Source: Aedoeadaptatus coli
GTDB taxonomy: Bacteria; Bacillota; Clostridia; Tissierellales; Peptoniphilaceae
NCBI RefSeq assembly: GCF_900343085.1
Contig: NZ_OPYI01000013.1
Coordinates: 1 to 57,050, forward strand
Direction: 5' to 3'
Length of the DNA stretch: 57,050 nucleotides
Below, piece by piece: positions 32,908 through 43,122 of the stretch. Below the pieces are notes generated by a model. The model was given only the letters and a program-made list of their open reading frames with translations, was not told the DNA's origin and did not search any database. The stretch's first letter is position 1, and every line of letters starts with the position of its first letter. The position numbers and the translations under genes were made by a program.

Positions 32908-33741
32908 CTAAAATCGGGAAATCATGTAGTCGTTTATGATTTCCGCCGTCTCTTCAATGGCTTTGTTGGACACGTCGATAATGGTGCAGCCGATGTCTTT
33001 CATGATCTGCACGGAGTAATCCACTTCTTCCTTGATGCGGTCCACATTGGCGTACTTCGCCGAGGAATTTAAACCCAAGGCCCGGAGCCGCTCTTCCCGA
33101 ATGGTATAGAGTTTTTCCGAATTGGCGATGAGGCCGAAGAGCCTGCGCTTGTCTTTTTCGTAAACTTCTTTGGGCACGGGCACTTCCGGCACCAAGGGCA
33201 CATTGGCCACTTTGTAAAGCTTGTTGGCCAAGTACATGGACAGGGGCGTCTTGGAGGTGCGGCTCACGCCGACGAGGACGATGTCCGCCTTCACCACGCC
33301 GCGGGGATCCTTGCCGTCGTCGTATTGCACGGCAAATTCGATGGACTCCACTTTTTTAAAGTAGTTTTCGTCCAGGCGGCGGATCAGGCCCGGCTGACGC
33401 ATGGGCTCGTAGCCCAAAAGAGTTTCCAGCTTGTCCATGGGCGGGCCCATCACGTCCACCATGGCCAGGTTCAATTCTTTTTCTTTTCTCTTGATGTAGG
33501 CGCGGGTTTCCGTGTCCACATTCGTGTAGACCACCAGAGCCCGCTTTTGTGCCGCGGCTTCTTCGAGCAGGGGCTTTACCTGTTCCACGCTGTTGGTATA
33601 GGGGTAGCGCTTAATGGCGAAATCCTTCGTGTCGAATTGTTTTACCGAGGCCTTGGCGATTAATTCGCCGGTTTCACCGATGCTGTCACTAATGACGTAG
33701 ACCATCAGTTTCGAGTCGTCGCGTACGGAATCAAGATTCAT
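32908..33741 (-). CDS. ppsR: PPDK regulatory kinase/phosphorylase
   Basis: 277-residue protein of the DUF299/PpsR family (YqfL). It reversibly phosphorylates a threonine of pyruvate, phosphate dikinase or PEP synthase using ADP, and so switches gluconeogenic flux. The N-terminal YVISDSIGETGE and the P-loop VGVSRTSKTPLS near residue 157 are family hallmarks. It overlaps the CcpN-like gene by 11 bases, the same pair as yqzB-yqfL in Bacillus. The target enzyme is not in this window. Confidence 0.93.
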   Translation of the reverse strand: MNLDSVRDDSKLMVYVISDSIGETGELIAKASVKQFDTKDFAIKRYPYTNSVEQVKPLLEEAAAQKRALVVYTNVDTETRAYIKRKEKELNLAMVDVMGPPMDKLETLLGYEPMRQPGLIRRLDENYFKKVESIEFAVQYDDGKDPRGVVKADIVLVGVSRTSKTPLSMYLANKLYKVANVPLVPEVPVPKEVYEKDKRRLFGLIANSEKLYTIREERLRALGLNSSAKYANVDRIKEEVDYSVQIMKDIGCTIIDVSNKAIEETAEIINDYMISRF

Positions 33742-34354
33742 CGTCTCCCCCTAATTCTACAACTAAGCGGTTAATATTCGTCTTCGTCAAGCGGCCCACA
33801 ACTTTCAGCTGCTCCTCCCCTACCACCACGGGCAGGGCGTCGATCTCCCCTTGATCGATGGCTTGGGCGGCTGTGTAAACGGAATCCTTCGGCCCGATGG
33901 AAATAATGTTGGGCATGCGGGTCATGATCATGGAAAGGGGCGTCTTTTCGAGATCCACTTGGCCGATGGCCGAGCGGAGCAGGTCTTTTCGGGACACGCA
34001 TCCCACGAGAAAACCCTCGCGGGTAATGAAGATGGTGCCGATGTTTTCGAGAAAAACGGCGCAGATGCCGTCGTAGACGCTGGCCTTTTCGTCGAGAACC
34101 GCGGGCACGCTCATAATCTCTTCCACGTGAATGGAGTCTAAAATTTTTCGGATTTCGAGATGCGTGGGATCGCCCTTGTAGTAGTAGCCCACCTTGGGCC
34201 TGGCGTCCAGATAGCCGAGCATGGTGAGCACGCTTAAATCGTTGCGTATGGTGCCTCTGGCCAGGTCCAAAATGCCCGCGATATCGTCGCCGGTAATGGG
34301 CCCTTCTTCTCGAACGATTTGAATGATTTGCTCTTGCCGTTTACTCAGTTTCAC
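33731..34354 (-). CDS. ccpN: CcpN-like HTH/CBS repressor
   Basis: 207 residues: winged helix at 1-60 (IAGILDLARGTIRNDLSVL) and two CBS domains (about 75-130 and 140-200) that would sense adenine nucleotides. CcpN of Bacillus represses gluconeogenic genes (gapB, pckA) in the presence of glucose. Its coupling to ppsR suggests one control unit for the PEP/pyruvate node. GTG start at 34354 after AGGTG; overlaps ppsR by 11 bases. Confidence 0.92.
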   Translation of the reverse strand: MKLSKRQEQIIQIVREEGPITGDDIAGILDLARGTIRNDLSVLTMLGYLDARPKVGYYYKGDPTHLEIRKILDSIHVEEIMSVPAVLDEKASVYDGICAVFLENIGTIFITREGFLVGCVSRKDLLRSAIGQVDLEKTPLSMIMTRMPNIISIGPKDSVYTAAQAIDQGEIDALPVVVGEEQLKVVGRLTKTNINRLVVELGGDDES

Positions 34355-34361
34355 CGGGCAC

Positions 34362-36455
34362 CTACCCTTCGACGATTTGGTTTCCGTTAAACTCCCGTTG
34401 TACCAAGGCGTCGATTCGTTGAATCAAAGCCAGGCGATTGTTTCTGAGGCCTTCGTCTTCCGCCATGATCATGACGCGGTCGAAGTACAAGTGAATGGCG
34501 TCGGTTAAGGAATCCAACAGCGCCAAATACCTTGCGTCGTCGCGTTTTCTGTATGCTTCGTCGAGTTCCGCTTCCACTGCCAGGACCTTGTCGTAAAGGG
34601 CCCGTTCTTCTTCCGTTAAAATGGCTTCGTCGATCGTTTTGTCCTTCAGTTCGTTTTTCGAGGCGATGTTTTCTACCCGGGTTACGGCTTCCAGGAAGGA
34701 TTTCCGATCCCCGTCGACGAAGAAGTTTTGCATGGCCTGTGCCTTTTCAAAGACGCGCAGGCTGTCTTCACCGTCGATGTCGTTTAATGCCTGAATAATG
34801 TCGTAGCGAATGCCGTCGGCATCCAACATGGTGTCGATGCGGCCGCGGAAGAATTTCAAGATTTGCTTGCGCACTTCTTCTTTATCGAAGACCAGGCCCA
34901 TGGAATCCACGAAGGAGAACAGGGAGGCGTCGATGCAGTCGCTCAGGCTTAATTCCCAGTGTTTTTCGTTGATCATGCGCAAGATACCGATGGCCTTTCT
35001 GCGAAGGGCAAAGGGGTCTTGGCTGCCGGTGGGCACTTCGCCGATGGCAAAGAGGCCGCAGATCGTGTCGAATTTATCCGCCAGAGACACGATGGTGCCG
35101 GTGGTGGATTCCGGAAGATCCGCCCCGCTTGCGACGGGCATGTATTGTTCGCGAATGGCGTCGGATACGACGGATTCTTCGCCGTCGAGCTTGGCGTAAA
35201 TGCTGCCGATAATGCCTTCAAGTTCCGTAAATTCCTGAACCATATTGGTCATAAGATCGGCCTTGGAAAGGTAGCAGGCGCGCTTGGCCGATTCCACGGT
35301 TTTGTCGCCTACGGCTAAAATTTCGCCGATGCGTCCCACGAGATCGGAAATGCGCTGCGTCTTGTCCGCCATGGTTCCCAATTTTTCCTGGAAGACGATG
35401 CCGCCCAATTGGCTCACGTAATCTTCCAAAGGTTTTTCTCTGTCGTTATCGAAGAAGAAGCGGGCATCTTCCAAGCGGGCTTCCAATACTTTTTCGTTGC
35501 CTTCGGCTACAACATCGGCATAGTCTTCGTTGCCGTTACGAATGGTGATGAAGTAGGGAAGCAAATCCCCTTCCGGGCTGTAAACCGGCGTGTAGCGCAG
35601 GTGTTCGCGCATGGGTGTCGTAATGACCACGTCGGGAAGGGAAAGGAATTTTTCCTGAACATTGCCCAAGACCGCCGTGGGGTATTCCACGATAAAGGTG
35701 AGCTCTTCCAAAAGATCGTCGTCTCTACGAATTTCGCCGCCGTTGGATTTGGCCATGTGGTTGATTTGATAGAGGATGGATTCTTTTCGCTTGTCCTGAT
35801 CCAGGATGACGAAATTTTTCTCCAGGGCTTCTTCGTACTCGCGCACGTCCTTGATTTCGATGTGGCTGCTGCCCAGGAAACGGTGGCCGCGGGTCACATT
35901 GGACAGAGTGATGCCTTCCAAATCGAAGGGCACGACGCGGTCGTTCATCATGGAGAGAATCCAGCGAATGGGCCGTGCGAAGCGCAGGTTTTTTCCGCCC
36001 CAGCGCATGTTTTTAGGGAAGGGAATGTGGTGAATGGCATTGGGAATAATTTCCGCCAAAATCACTTCCGCCGGCTCGCCGGCTTTATGAATGTGGGCGT
36101 AGATGTATTCGTTGCCTTTGAGTTCGCGGACTTCCAAGTCCGCTTCCGTGACGTTTTGGCTGCGCATAAAGCCTTCCAGGGGCTTGTTCACGGAGCCGTC
36201 TTCTTTGTAGGCGATTTTCTTTGCCGGGCCCTTGACCCAATCTTCGATGTCGCCTTGGGTGTCGTCGATGCCGTGAATCATGAGGCTCAAGCGGCGGGGC
36301 GTGGCGTAGGCGTCGATGTGATCGAAACCTAAATTTGCTTCATTCAGCGCCGTTTCCACTAAATCCTTAAAGGCGTTTAAGGCATTTCGAATGTAGGAAG
36401 AAGGCAACTCCTCCACGCCTACTTCGATTAAATAGATATTGTCTTGATTACTCAT
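34362..36455 (-). CDS. glyS: Glycyl-tRNA synthetase beta subunit
   Basis: 697-residue beta chain of the tetrameric class II glycyl-tRNA synthetase; it binds tRNA. Starts with the family signature [14 protein letters not shown] and ends in the DALR-type anticodon-binding region. ATG has GGGAGG and overlaps glyQ by 8 bases. Confidence 0.97.
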   Translation of the reverse strand: MSNQDNIYLIEVGVEELPSSYIRNALNAFKDLVETALNEANLGFDHIDAYATPRRLSLMIHGIDDTQGDIEDWVKGPAKKIAYKEDGSVNKPLEGFMRSQNVTEADLEVRELKGNEYIYAHIHKAGEPAEVILAEIIPNAIHHIPFPKNMRWGGKNLRFARPIRWILSMMNDRVVPFDLEGITLSNVTRGHRFLGSSHIEIKDVREYEEALEKNFVILDQDKRKESILYQINHMAKSNGGEIRRDDDLLEELTFIVEYPTAVLGNVQEKFLSLPDVVITTPMREHLRYTPVYSPEGDLLPYFITIRNGNEDYADVVAEGNEKVLEARLEDARFFFDNDREKPLEDYVSQLGGIVFQEKLGTMADKTQRISDLVGRIGEILAVGDKTVESAKRACYLSKADLMTNMVQEFTELEGIIGSIYAKLDGEESVVSDAIREQYMPVASGADLPESTTGTIVSLADKFDTICGLFAIGEVPTGSQDPFALRRKAIGILRMINEKHWELSLSDCIDASLFSFVDSMGLVFDKEEVRKQILKFFRGRIDTMLDADGIRYDIIQALNDIDGEDSLRVFEKAQAMQNFFVDGDRKSFLEAVTRVENIASKNELKDKTIDEAILTEEERALYDKVLAVEAELDEAYRKRDDARYLALLDSLTDAIHLYFDRVMIMAEDEGLRNNRLALIQRIDALVQREFNGNQIVEG

Positions 36456-37335
36456 GATCGTCCTCCCCGTTCTTAATAAGTGGGTAGCCCATGGCTTCTC
36501 TTTGTTGGATGTATTTTTGCGCCGTCAGGCGAGCCAAGTTCCGAACCCTGGAAATATACGACGCCCGTTGGGAAACGGAAATGGCGCCCCTGGCATCCAG
36601 CAGGTTAAAGGTATGTGAACACTTCAATACGTAGTCGTAGCCCGGCAGGACCAGATCCATCTCCAAGACGCGGCTCGCTTCTTTTTCGTACATATCGAAT
36701 AATTGCTTGAGCAGGTCGATGTCGGCGATTTCGAAGCTGTATTTGGAGTGTTCGTACTCGGCTTTTTTAAAGATGTCGCCGTATTTAATGTGGCCGTTCC
36801 AGTCGATGTCGTAGACCGTGTCCACATCTTGCAGATACATGGCGATCCGTTCCAAACCGTAGGTGAGCTCGGCACTTTCCAAATCGCAGTTAATGCCGCC
36901 CACTTGTTGGAAGTAGGTAAATTGCGTGATTTCCATGCCGTCGAGCCAGACTTCCCAGCCCAGGCCCCAGGCGCCCAGTGTGGGAGATTCCCAGTTGTCT
37001 TCGACAAAGCGAATGTCGTGTTTTAAGGGATCGATGCCCAAAACTTCCAGGCTCTTTAAGTAAAGCTCCTGCACATCTTCCGGCGAGGGTTTTAAAATAA
37101 CTTGCAGTTGATGATGTTGGTAGAGGCGGTTCGGATTGTCGCCGTAGCGGCCGTCGGCCGGCCGTCTGGAGGGCTCTACATACACGGTACGCCAGGGTTC
37201 GGGACCCAAGGTGCGCGTAAAGGTATGGGGGCTCATGGTTCCGGCGCCTTTTTCCGTATCGTAGGGTTCCAAAACCACACAGCCTTGCTCGTTCCAGTAT
37301 TCTTGTAGTTTCTGTATCATTCCTTGAAAATGCAT
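36448..37335 (-). CDS. glyQ: Glycyl-tRNA synthetase alpha subunit
   Basis: 295-residue catalytic alpha chain. Class II motifs are present in the usual order ([49 protein letters not shown]). No T-box leader lies in front: glyQ begins 13 bases after recO, so the pair is transcribed with the era-recO cluster. Confidence 0.97.
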   Translation of the reverse strand: MHFQGMIQKLQEYWNEQGCVVLEPYDTEKGAGTMSPHTFTRTLGPEPWRTVYVEPSRRPADGRYGDNPNRLYQHHQLQVILKPSPEDVQELYLKSLEVLGIDPLKHDIRFVEDNWESPTLGAWGLGWEVWLDGMEITQFTYFQQVGGINCDLESAELTYGLERIAMYLQDVDTVYDIDWNGHIKYGDIFKKAEYEHSKYSFEIADIDLLKQLFDMYEKEASRVLEMDLVLPGYDYVLKCSHTFNLLDARGAISVSQRASYISRVRNLARLTAQKYIQQREAMGYPLIKNGEDDHE

Positions 37336-37348
37336 TTCTTCCTCCCCT

Positions 37349-38059
37349 CTACATCCTCAACTGTAGAGATTGTATGTTGTCCAGTTGTAAATTGACCACG
37401 GTGTAGACTTTCAGCAAGCGATAAATTTTTTCCAAGGTGGCTTTATCCACGTCTTCCAAATTTATCTTATCTAAAGAAGTATATAGCAAATGACGCAAAG
37501 TGTAAATATCCCGCCCGTCCAGAGGCTCTCCCCCGGCGACTCCCTCGGCCTCGACGGCGCCGCTGTCGGAAAGAAAAACGTAGCTCCCTTCGTCGGACTC
37601 GGGCAGCATGGGCCGGTAGCCCATAAAGCTTAAATACTTGATCAAGAAGCCGAGAAACACCGCAAGCGGAGCCTCCGTCAACGAAAGTTCGTGAAGGGCT
37701 TTTCGTATTAGGGAAAAGATTCGCGCCGTCCCCTCATCTTCCATGCTGCTCTTGTCCACGATCTCCACCAGGGCGGAGGCGTAGATCATGTTGTCGTAAT
37801 TGTTTCTCAGGCCCATATTGGCCTGAAGGATTTTTCCGCTGTTTAAGTAGTAAAAGCTCTTGCCCGCACTCAGGCGATAGAGGCCGAAGGTAAAGGGCTC
37901 GCTTAATGCCACAGTGGCGGAGCGGCGGGATTTGGCCCCCTTCACCAAGACGGAAAGCTTCCCCGCCCGCTCCGTGTAGAGGCGAATGATCTTGTCGCTT
38001 TCGCCGTAGGGCATGGCGGCGAGGACCACGCCTTGACACTCAATCCGCTTTGTAGCCAA
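37349..38059 (-). CDS. recO: DNA repair protein RecO
   Basis: 236-residue partner of RecR/RecF in RecA loading. N-terminal OB fold ([21 protein letters not shown], ...[11 protein letters not shown]), then a helical part. There are no cysteines for the zinc site seen in some RecO proteins. TTG start at 38059 inside the era end (20-base overlap) and no clear ribosome site, so it depends on coupling. Order era-recO-glyQ is conserved. Confidence 0.95.
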   Translation of the reverse strand: MATKRIECQGVVLAAMPYGESDKIIRLYTERAGKLSVLVKGAKSRRSATVALSEPFTFGLYRLSAGKSFYYLNSGKILQANMGLRNNYDNMIYASALVEIVDKSSMEDEGTARIFSLIRKALHELSLTEAPLAVFLGFLIKYLSFMGYRPMLPESDEGSYVFLSDSGAVEAEGVAGGEPLDGRDIYTLRHLLYTSLDKINLEDVDKATLEKIYRLLKVYTVVNLQLDNIQSLQLRM

Positions 38060-38936
38060 AGGCCTTGACCTTCTCGTCTTTTTCCCGCCAGTTTTTGCTC
38101 ACCTTTACCCAGAGGCGCAGGTTCACGTGCTCGCCTAAGAAGGCTTCGATTTCTTTTCGCGCCTCCGTGCCGATGCGCTTCAGCATCTGGCCGTTTTTGC
38201 CGATAATAATGCCCTTGTGGGAATCCCGCTCCACGTAAATGGTGGCCTGAATGTCCATGTGGTCCTTCCCTTCGACTTCTTTCATGGAATCCACGGACAC
38301 GGCCAGGCCGTGGGGCACTTCGTCCCTTAAATAGAAGAGGCCTTTTTCACGAATCAATTCGGCGACGATAAATTTCTCCGGCTGATCGGTGATCATTTCT
38401 TCGGGGAAGTATTGGGGGCCTTCCGGCAAATGGTCGAAGATGACATCCACCAAATGATCCACGTTTTCGTCGTTTAAGGCGGAGACGGGGACGATGTCTT
38501 CGAAGCGGTTCATGGCGGCAAATTTTGCGATAATGGGAAGTACTTCGTCTCTCGGCGCCACATCCACCTTGTTAATGACTAATATCGCCGGAATGTCCCG
38601 CCCTTCTTTTTCCATGGCGTCGAGAATCATTTGATCCTTCGGGCCCAGGTAGTCGCTCATGTCCACCACCATGAGGATCACGTCCACCCCTTCCATAGAG
38701 GAAACGCTGGTCTTTAACATGTAGTCGCCCAATTTGTTTTTCGGCGACTGAATTCCCGGCGTGTCGAGAAAAATAATTTGGCCCCGATCGTCGGTGTGGA
38801 TCATGGTGATTTTATTTCTCGTGGTTTGGGCCTTGTTTGAAGTTATGGACAGTTTTTCCTTAAGTATTCTGTTTAACAGCGTGCTTTTCCCCACATTGGG
38901 ACGTCCCACGACGCTGACAAATCCTGATTTATGCAT
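38040..38936 (-). CDS. era: GTPase Era
   Basis: 298-residue essential GTPase that helps mature 16S rRNA and the 30S subunit. G1 GRPNVGKST, G3 DTPG, G4 NKVD and the C-terminal KH domain (GIIIGKNGQMLKRIG) are intact. ATG at 38936 is six bases from AAGGAG; an in-frame ATG two codons upstream is too close to it. The start overlaps the cdd stop region. Confidence 0.97.
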   Translation of the reverse strand: MHKSGFVSVVGRPNVGKSTLLNRILKEKLSITSNKAQTTRNKITMIHTDDRGQIIFLDTPGIQSPKNKLGDYMLKTSVSSMEGVDVILMVVDMSDYLGPKDQMILDAMEKEGRDIPAILVINKVDVAPRDEVLPIIAKFAAMNRFEDIVPVSALNDENVDHLVDVIFDHLPEGPQYFPEEMITDQPEKFIVAELIREKGLFYLRDEVPHGLAVSVDSMKEVEGKDHMDIQATIYVERDSHKGIIIGKNGQMLKRIGTEARKEIEAFLGEHVNLRLWVKVSKNWREKDEKVKAFGYKAD

Positions 38937-39345
38937 CGACATCTCCTTTTACATTTTCCGGCCCGAAGCTGTGGGGCAAGAGCTCGTCCAGGGTGTGGAC
39001 GTGGTAATTTTCTTCATCTTTCGCCACGACGACGGTGGCTTCTTTTCCGAATTCGCGGAGCACCTGGCGGCACACGCCGCAGGGATAGCCCATGTCCTCT
39101 CCCGCCACCACGGCGATGATTTCCACCGCCTTCGCTCCTTCGCTGATGGCTTTAAAGACGGCCACCCGCTCGGCGCAGACCGTGGGGGTAAAGGAGGCGT
39201 TTTCGATATTGCAGCCGGTGTAGATCTTGCCGTCGTCGGCGAGAAGGGCGGCGCCCACGGCGTAGTTCGAGTAGGGCACGTAGGCGGATTTTTGCGCCGC
39301 TTTCGCCGCGGCGATTAGTTTTTGAATTATTTCTTTTCGGTTCAT
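38929..39345 (-). CDS. cdd: Cytidine deaminase
   Basis: 138-residue zinc enzyme that deaminates cytidine and deoxycytidine for salvage. Zinc and proton-shuttle motifs TGCNIENAS, CAERVAVFKAI and PCGVCRQ are present. Start ATG at 39345 follows the dgkA stop by a single base; an in-frame ATG at 39363 lies inside dgkA. The final seven bases overlap era. Confidence 0.96.
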   Translation of the reverse strand: MNRKEIIQKLIAAAKAAQKSAYVPYSNYAVGAALLADDGKIYTGCNIENASFTPTVCAERVAVFKAISEGAKAVEIIAVVAGEDMGYPCGVCRQVLREFGKEATVVVAKDEENYHVHTLDELLPHSFGPENVKGDVDA

Positions 39346-39346
39346 C

Positions 39347-40051
39347 TTATCCCATCCAAACAAAAATAATAACGGCGACGGCGATGCCTAAGACGGCCCC
39401 CGCCACGGTTTCCATGGGCTTATGTATTTCCCCTTCGATGCGGCTTTCCGCCACGAGAAAGGCCAGGCCGAAGGCGAGAGCCGCGATAAATCCGTTCATG
39501 GAAATAAAGGTAATGGAAGCCGCCATGCAAAAGGCCAGGGCGGAGTGGCCGCTGACGGCACCGCCTTGAAAGTAGCTTCCCCCGTGTTCCCGCTTGTAGA
39601 GCTTCGCGCCCACGGTCAAGATCAATACGATAATAATGGCCACGAAGGTCAGGTGGGGCCCGGAGTTTTTAATCCGCACCAGGACCACGTCCGTAAAGGA
39701 AATGATCCGGTCGAAAAAGAGCAGATACCCCGTCACCGCCGCGTTGATCCCTGCAAGCAAGACGGCGCCGGCGCTGATGTCTTTAACGAGCTTCGCCATG
39801 GGGTGGTATTCCTGAGTCACCATGTCCACGGTGCGTTCGATGGCCGTGTTGAAAAGCTCCGAGACGATGACGAAGGTGACGGCAAAGAGCAGGGCGATAA
39901 ATTCGATGCGGGACAGATTAAACAAAAGGCTGAAGGCGATAACCCCCAGCGCCGCCGCGTAATGAAATTTCATGTTTCGCTCCGAATGAATGGAGCTGAT
40001 AATGCCCTGTACGGCAAAGTTAAATGAGTTGATAAAATTACCGCGTTTCAT
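39347..40051 (-). CDS. dgkA: DgkA-type lipid kinase fused to PAP2
   Basis: 234-residue membrane protein with two parts. Residues 1-125 are the DgkA/undecaprenol kinase core (SIHSERNMKFHYAAA, catalytic Glu in VIVSELFNTAIERTVD) with three membrane helices. Residues about 125-234 are PAP2-like (AVSGHSALAF, then ESRIEGEIHKP) with further helices. It could both phosphorylate and dephosphorylate a lipid, for example undecaprenol; the direction in the cell is unknown. The start overlaps ybeY by 14 bases. The context ybeY-dgkA-cdd-era is standard. Confidence 0.93.
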   Translation of the reverse strand: MKRGNFINSFNFAVQGIISSIHSERNMKFHYAAALGVIAFSLLFNLSRIEFIALLFAVTFVIVSELFNTAIERTVDMVTQEYHPMAKLVKDISAGAVLLAGINAAVTGYLLFFDRIISFTDVVLVRIKNSGPHLTFVAIIIVLILTVGAKLYKREHGGSYFQGGAVSGHSALAFCMAASITFISMNGFIAALAFGLAFLVAESRIEGEIHKPMETVAGAVLGIAVAVIIFVWMG

Positions 40052-40502
40052 TTTCTTCCCCTTCGAATGCCGCGAGGAGCGCCTCTTCCCTGGCCCGCAT
40101 GGCCGCCTTTTCCTCGGCCTCCTCGTGATCGTAGCCTACCAAGTGGAGCAAGCTGTGTACCGTAAGGTAGGTGAGCTCCCGGCGGTAGCCGTGGCCGAAT
40201 TCCTCGGCCTGCTCCTTCACTTTCGCCGTGTTGATGATGACATCGCCGAGGTTTCTGTAGTCGCCGTAGGCCTCGTCCATGGGAAAACTCAACACATCCG
40301 TCACCTTGTCCACGCCGCGAAAATCCCGATTCAGGGCGCGGATCTCCTCGTCTTCCACGAAGCTTACGGAGACTTCCACCTGTGCCTCTTCGGCGATTTT
40401 CGGAACCACGAAAGAGATCAGGGATTGAATTAAATCCCTGTCTTCTTCCGACAAGGCGATGGTCTCCTGCCGGTCGTCCATATAGAGGCTAAGTTCGGTC
40501 AT
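40038..40502 (-). CDS. ybeY: rRNA maturation endonuclease YbeY
   Basis: 154-residue zinc-dependent RNase for 16S 3'-end maturation and 70S quality control. The metal site HSLLHLVGYDHE is intact. ATG at 40502 overlaps the phoH end by 14 bases. The pgpH (yqfF) gene that separates phoH and ybeY in Bacillus is missing. Confidence 0.96.
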   Translation of the reverse strand: MTELSLYMDDRQETIALSEEDRDLIQSLISFVVPKIAEEAQVEVSVSFVEDEEIRALNRDFRGVDKVTDVLSFPMDEAYGDYRNLGDVIINTAKVKEQAEEFGHGYRRELTYLTVHSLLHLVGYDHEEAEEKAAMRAREEALLAAFEGEENETR

Positions 40503-41526
40503 GGCCCTTCCCCTTTTGGTCCTTGTTGTCCTTACCGTCTTTGCTTTCCGATTCCTCGGCCTGTTTTTCCTTTTCCCGATCGAAGCGATCGTAGGCGTCG
40601 ATGATTCGTTGCACCAAGGGATGGCGTACGATGTCGTTTCGGCCCAGGCGAATGATCTCGATGCCCTTGACGCCGTCCAAGATTTTAAGCACGGTCTTCA
40701 GGCCCGATTGCTTGCCCCGAGGCAAGTCGATTTGGGTCACGTCCCCGGTAATAATGGCCTTGGAACCGTAGCCCAGGCGGGTCAGGAACATTTTCATCTG
40801 CTCGTTGGTGGAGTTTTGTGCCTCGTCTAAAATGACATAGGCATTGTCCAGTGTGCGCCCGCGCATGTAGGCCAGGGGCGCCACTTCGATAAGGCCTTTT
40901 TCCAAATACTTTTGAAAGGCGTCTTGCCCCAGAATTTCAAAAAGGGCGTCGTAGAGTGGGCGCAGGTAGGGATCCACTTTCATCTGCAAATCCCCGGGCA
41001 AAAAGCCCAGGCTTTCGCCTGCCTCCACGGCGGGGCGGGTGAGGATAATGCGGTTTACTTCTTTTTCCTTAAAGGCCTTCACCGCGTTGGCCATGGCGAT
41101 GTAGGTCTTTCCCGTGCCGGCAGGGCCGATGCCGAAGACCACGTCGTGGCTTCGGATGGCATCTAAGTAGCGCTTCTGCCCCAAGGTTTTCGGGCGAATG
41201 GGCCGGCCCATTTCCGTGTAGACGATGACGTCGTCCAGGAGGGAGGTGAAGCTGTCTTCGATGCCCGCCTGAACCAAGTCGATGCTGTACGCCACGTCTT
41301 TTTTGTCCACGCGCTTTTGCTTGTGAATGGCTTCGATTAAATTTTCAAGGACGATGCCCGCCTGTTTCACCTGGCCCTCTTCCCCTTTTACCGTGAGGCC
41401 GTCGTCTTCCTGGCGAATGGTCACGGAAAAAGCCTCCTCGATCATTTTCGTGTGTTCGTCTAAATGGCCGAATAATTCCTTTAACACCTTGGGTTCACTG
41501 ATGCCGATAGCTAATTGATCTTGCAA
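40489..41526 (-). CDS. phoH: PhoH-family ATPase
   Basis: 345-residue cytoplasmic ATPase. An N-terminal KH-like part, Walker A GPAGTGKT near residue 139, Walker B VILDEAQN and a Lys/Glu/Asp-rich tail after 315. Genetically linked to ybeY across bacteria and thought to act in RNA metabolism. TTG start at 41526, with AAAGGAG at proper distance. Confidence 0.94.
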   Translation of the reverse strand: MQDQLAIGISEPKVLKELFGHLDEHTKMIEEAFSVTIRQEDDGLTVKGEEGQVKQAGIVLENLIEAIHKQKRVDKKDVAYSIDLVQAGIEDSFTSLLDDVIVYTEMGRPIRPKTLGQKRYLDAIRSHDVVFGIGPAGTGKTYIAMANAVKAFKEKEVNRIILTRPAVEAGESLGFLPGDLQMKVDPYLRPLYDALFEILGQDAFQKYLEKGLIEVAPLAYMRGRTLDNAYVILDEAQNSTNEQMKMFLTRLGYGSKAIITGDVTQIDLPRGKQSGLKTVLKILDGVKGIEIIRLGRNDIVRHPLVQRIIDAYDRFDREKEKQAEESESKDGKDNKDQKGKGHDRT

Positions 41527-41537
41527 AAACGTCTCCT

Positions 41538-42053
41538 TTACTTACGTTTACACTTGGGTTTGTCAAATACTTCGCTGTAAATAAACGGCCGGTAGGCCTC
41601 GTCGAACCGTTCGATGGCGGCAAAGGGCGAGGGCTTCGCGGCCTCCGGATCCACAGTTGCGGGCGCGACGGGAGCCTCTTCTTCGGCACGATGGGCGGCG
41701 AGGGCCGCTTCCGTGGCCTCTTTCAATGCCGCGTCATCCATTAGCCGCTTCTTTTTCAGCCGTTCTTTTTCCCGAGCGCGGGTTTCTTTTTTCGCCGGCT
41801 TTGCCTCGGGTTGTTGAAAACTTTTTATGGCCCGCTGCACCTCGATGGGCAGATCCTTATAATCCGCCTCCCGGTCGTGGCCTCTTCCCGTCTTTTCCTT
41901 TGTTCCCTGAAACTCTTTTATGGCCTGCTGCATCTCATCGGGCAGCCCCACGCCACGGGATTTCTTCTTCGCCTCCGTGCCGCGGCTTTCTTCCATGCGG
42001 CTTTTAATCAGACCGAAGAGCGCGATGAGGATGATGGGAAGGAGGCTGTTCAT
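41538..42053 (-). CDS. Membrane-anchored protein of floA operon
   Basis: 171 residues, not recognised. An N-terminal hydrophobic helix ([13 protein letters not shown]) is followed by a charged, probably disordered cytoplasmic part. Two similar motifs, [14 protein letters not shown] (about 37-50) and [14 protein letters not shown] (about 68-81), stand 31 residues apart; a basic helix ([17 protein letters not shown]) follows. The start overlaps the floA stop as ATGA. The place corresponds to yqfB in the Bacillus operon yqeZ-yqfA-yqfB, but sequence similarity cannot be judged here. Possibly a flotillin-associated scaffold. Confidence 0.78.
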   Translation of the reverse strand: MNSLLPIILIALFGLIKSRMEESRGTEAKKKSRGVGLPDEMQQAIKEFQGTKEKTGRGHDREADYKDLPIEVQRAIKSFQQPEAKPAKKETRAREKERLKKKRLMDDAALKEATEAALAAHRAEEEAPVAPATVDPEAAKPSPFAAIERFDEAYRPFIYSEVFDKPKCKRK

Positions 42054-43042
42054 TCACGAGCCTCGTCGATTTTCTTTTTGTCTCCGCCGGCGATGGCTTC
42101 CCGCATGGCCGTGTCGCTCTTTAGGTTTTCAAGCTCGTAGTAACCGCCCACGGAGAGATTTCCGGATTTCAATGCTTCCGCTAAAGCCCTGGGCACTTCC
42201 GATTGGGCTTCCACGACGCGGGCGCGCATGGCTTCCACTTCCGCGCGCATTTCCTGTTCCCTGGCGATGGCCATGGAGCGGCGTTCCGATGCCTTCGCTT
42301 CGGCAATGCGCTTGTCCGCTTCCGCTTGGTCCGTTTGCAGGCGGGCGCCGATGTTTCGCGCCACGTCCACGTCGGCGATGTCGATGGATAAAATTTCGTA
42401 AGCCGTGCCCGAGTCCAATCCCTTTTCGAGGACCACGCGGGAAATATTATCCGGGTTTTCCAACACTTCCTTGTAGGTTCTCGACGAGCCTACGGTGGTG
42501 ACGATGCCTTCGCCGACACGGGCGATAATGGTTTCTTCCCCGGCCCCGCCGACGAGGCGGTCGATATTGGCCCGTACCGTAACTTTGGCGATGACCAAGA
42601 CCTCGATGCCGTCTTGGGCCACGGCGGAAATTTTCGGCGTCTCGATCACTTTCGGATTAACGCTCACTTGCACCGCTTCCAAGACATCTCTGCCCGCCAA
42701 GTCGATGGCGGCGGCCTCTTCAAAATTCAATTCTATGTCGGCCCGTTGGGCGGCGATGAGCGCATCAACAACGGCATCCACATTGCCCCCGGCCAGGTAG
42801 TGGCCTTCGACAGAGCCGATGTTTAAGCCCATGCCGGCTTTCGTGGCCTTGATCATGGGGTTGACGATTCGACGGGGTTTTACGCGGCGCAGGCGCATGC
42901 CGATGAGGTCGCTCATCCGCACTTTTACGCCGGAGAAAAAGGCCGTCACCCACAGGCCGATGGGCACCATGGTGAGTACGACGAGTAAAAAGACGACGAT
43001 GACAAAGGCGATGATTGCGCCGAAAATAGTACCGAGTCCCAT
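42050..43042 (-). CDS. floA: Flotillin-like protein FloA
   Basis: 330-residue SPFH protein that organises membrane microdomains. An N-terminal membrane hairpin ([21 protein letters not shown]), the SPFH domain, and a C-terminal coiled-coil rich in Ala/Glu ([20 protein letters not shown]). ATG after AGGAGG. Operon with nfeD upstream, the usual partner. Confidence 0.95.
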   Translation of the reverse strand: MGLGTIFGAIIAFVIVVFLLVVLTMVPIGLWVTAFFSGVKVRMSDLIGMRLRRVKPRRIVNPMIKATKAGMGLNIGSVEGHYLAGGNVDAVVDALIAAQRADIELNFEEAAAIDLAGRDVLEAVQVSVNPKVIETPKISAVAQDGIEVLVIAKVTVRANIDRLVGGAGEETIIARVGEGIVTTVGSSRTYKEVLENPDNISRVVLEKGLDSGTAYEILSIDIADVDVARNIGARLQTDQAEADKRIAEAKASERRSMAIAREQEMRAEVEAMRARVVEAQSEVPRALAEALKSGNLSVGGYYELENLKSDTAMREAIAGGDKKKIDEARE

Positions 43043-43122
43043 TGGAATTCCTCCTCTGATAAATCAATTATTTCTGCTGCGTTTTTCTTATAAGTACATT
43101 CATCGAAAGAGGCGGAGCGAAA

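Noticed and set aside
36448-38059. T-box leader expected before glyQS
   Set aside because: Only 13 bases separate recO and glyQ and there is no room for a T-box; the pair is read from the upstream cluster.
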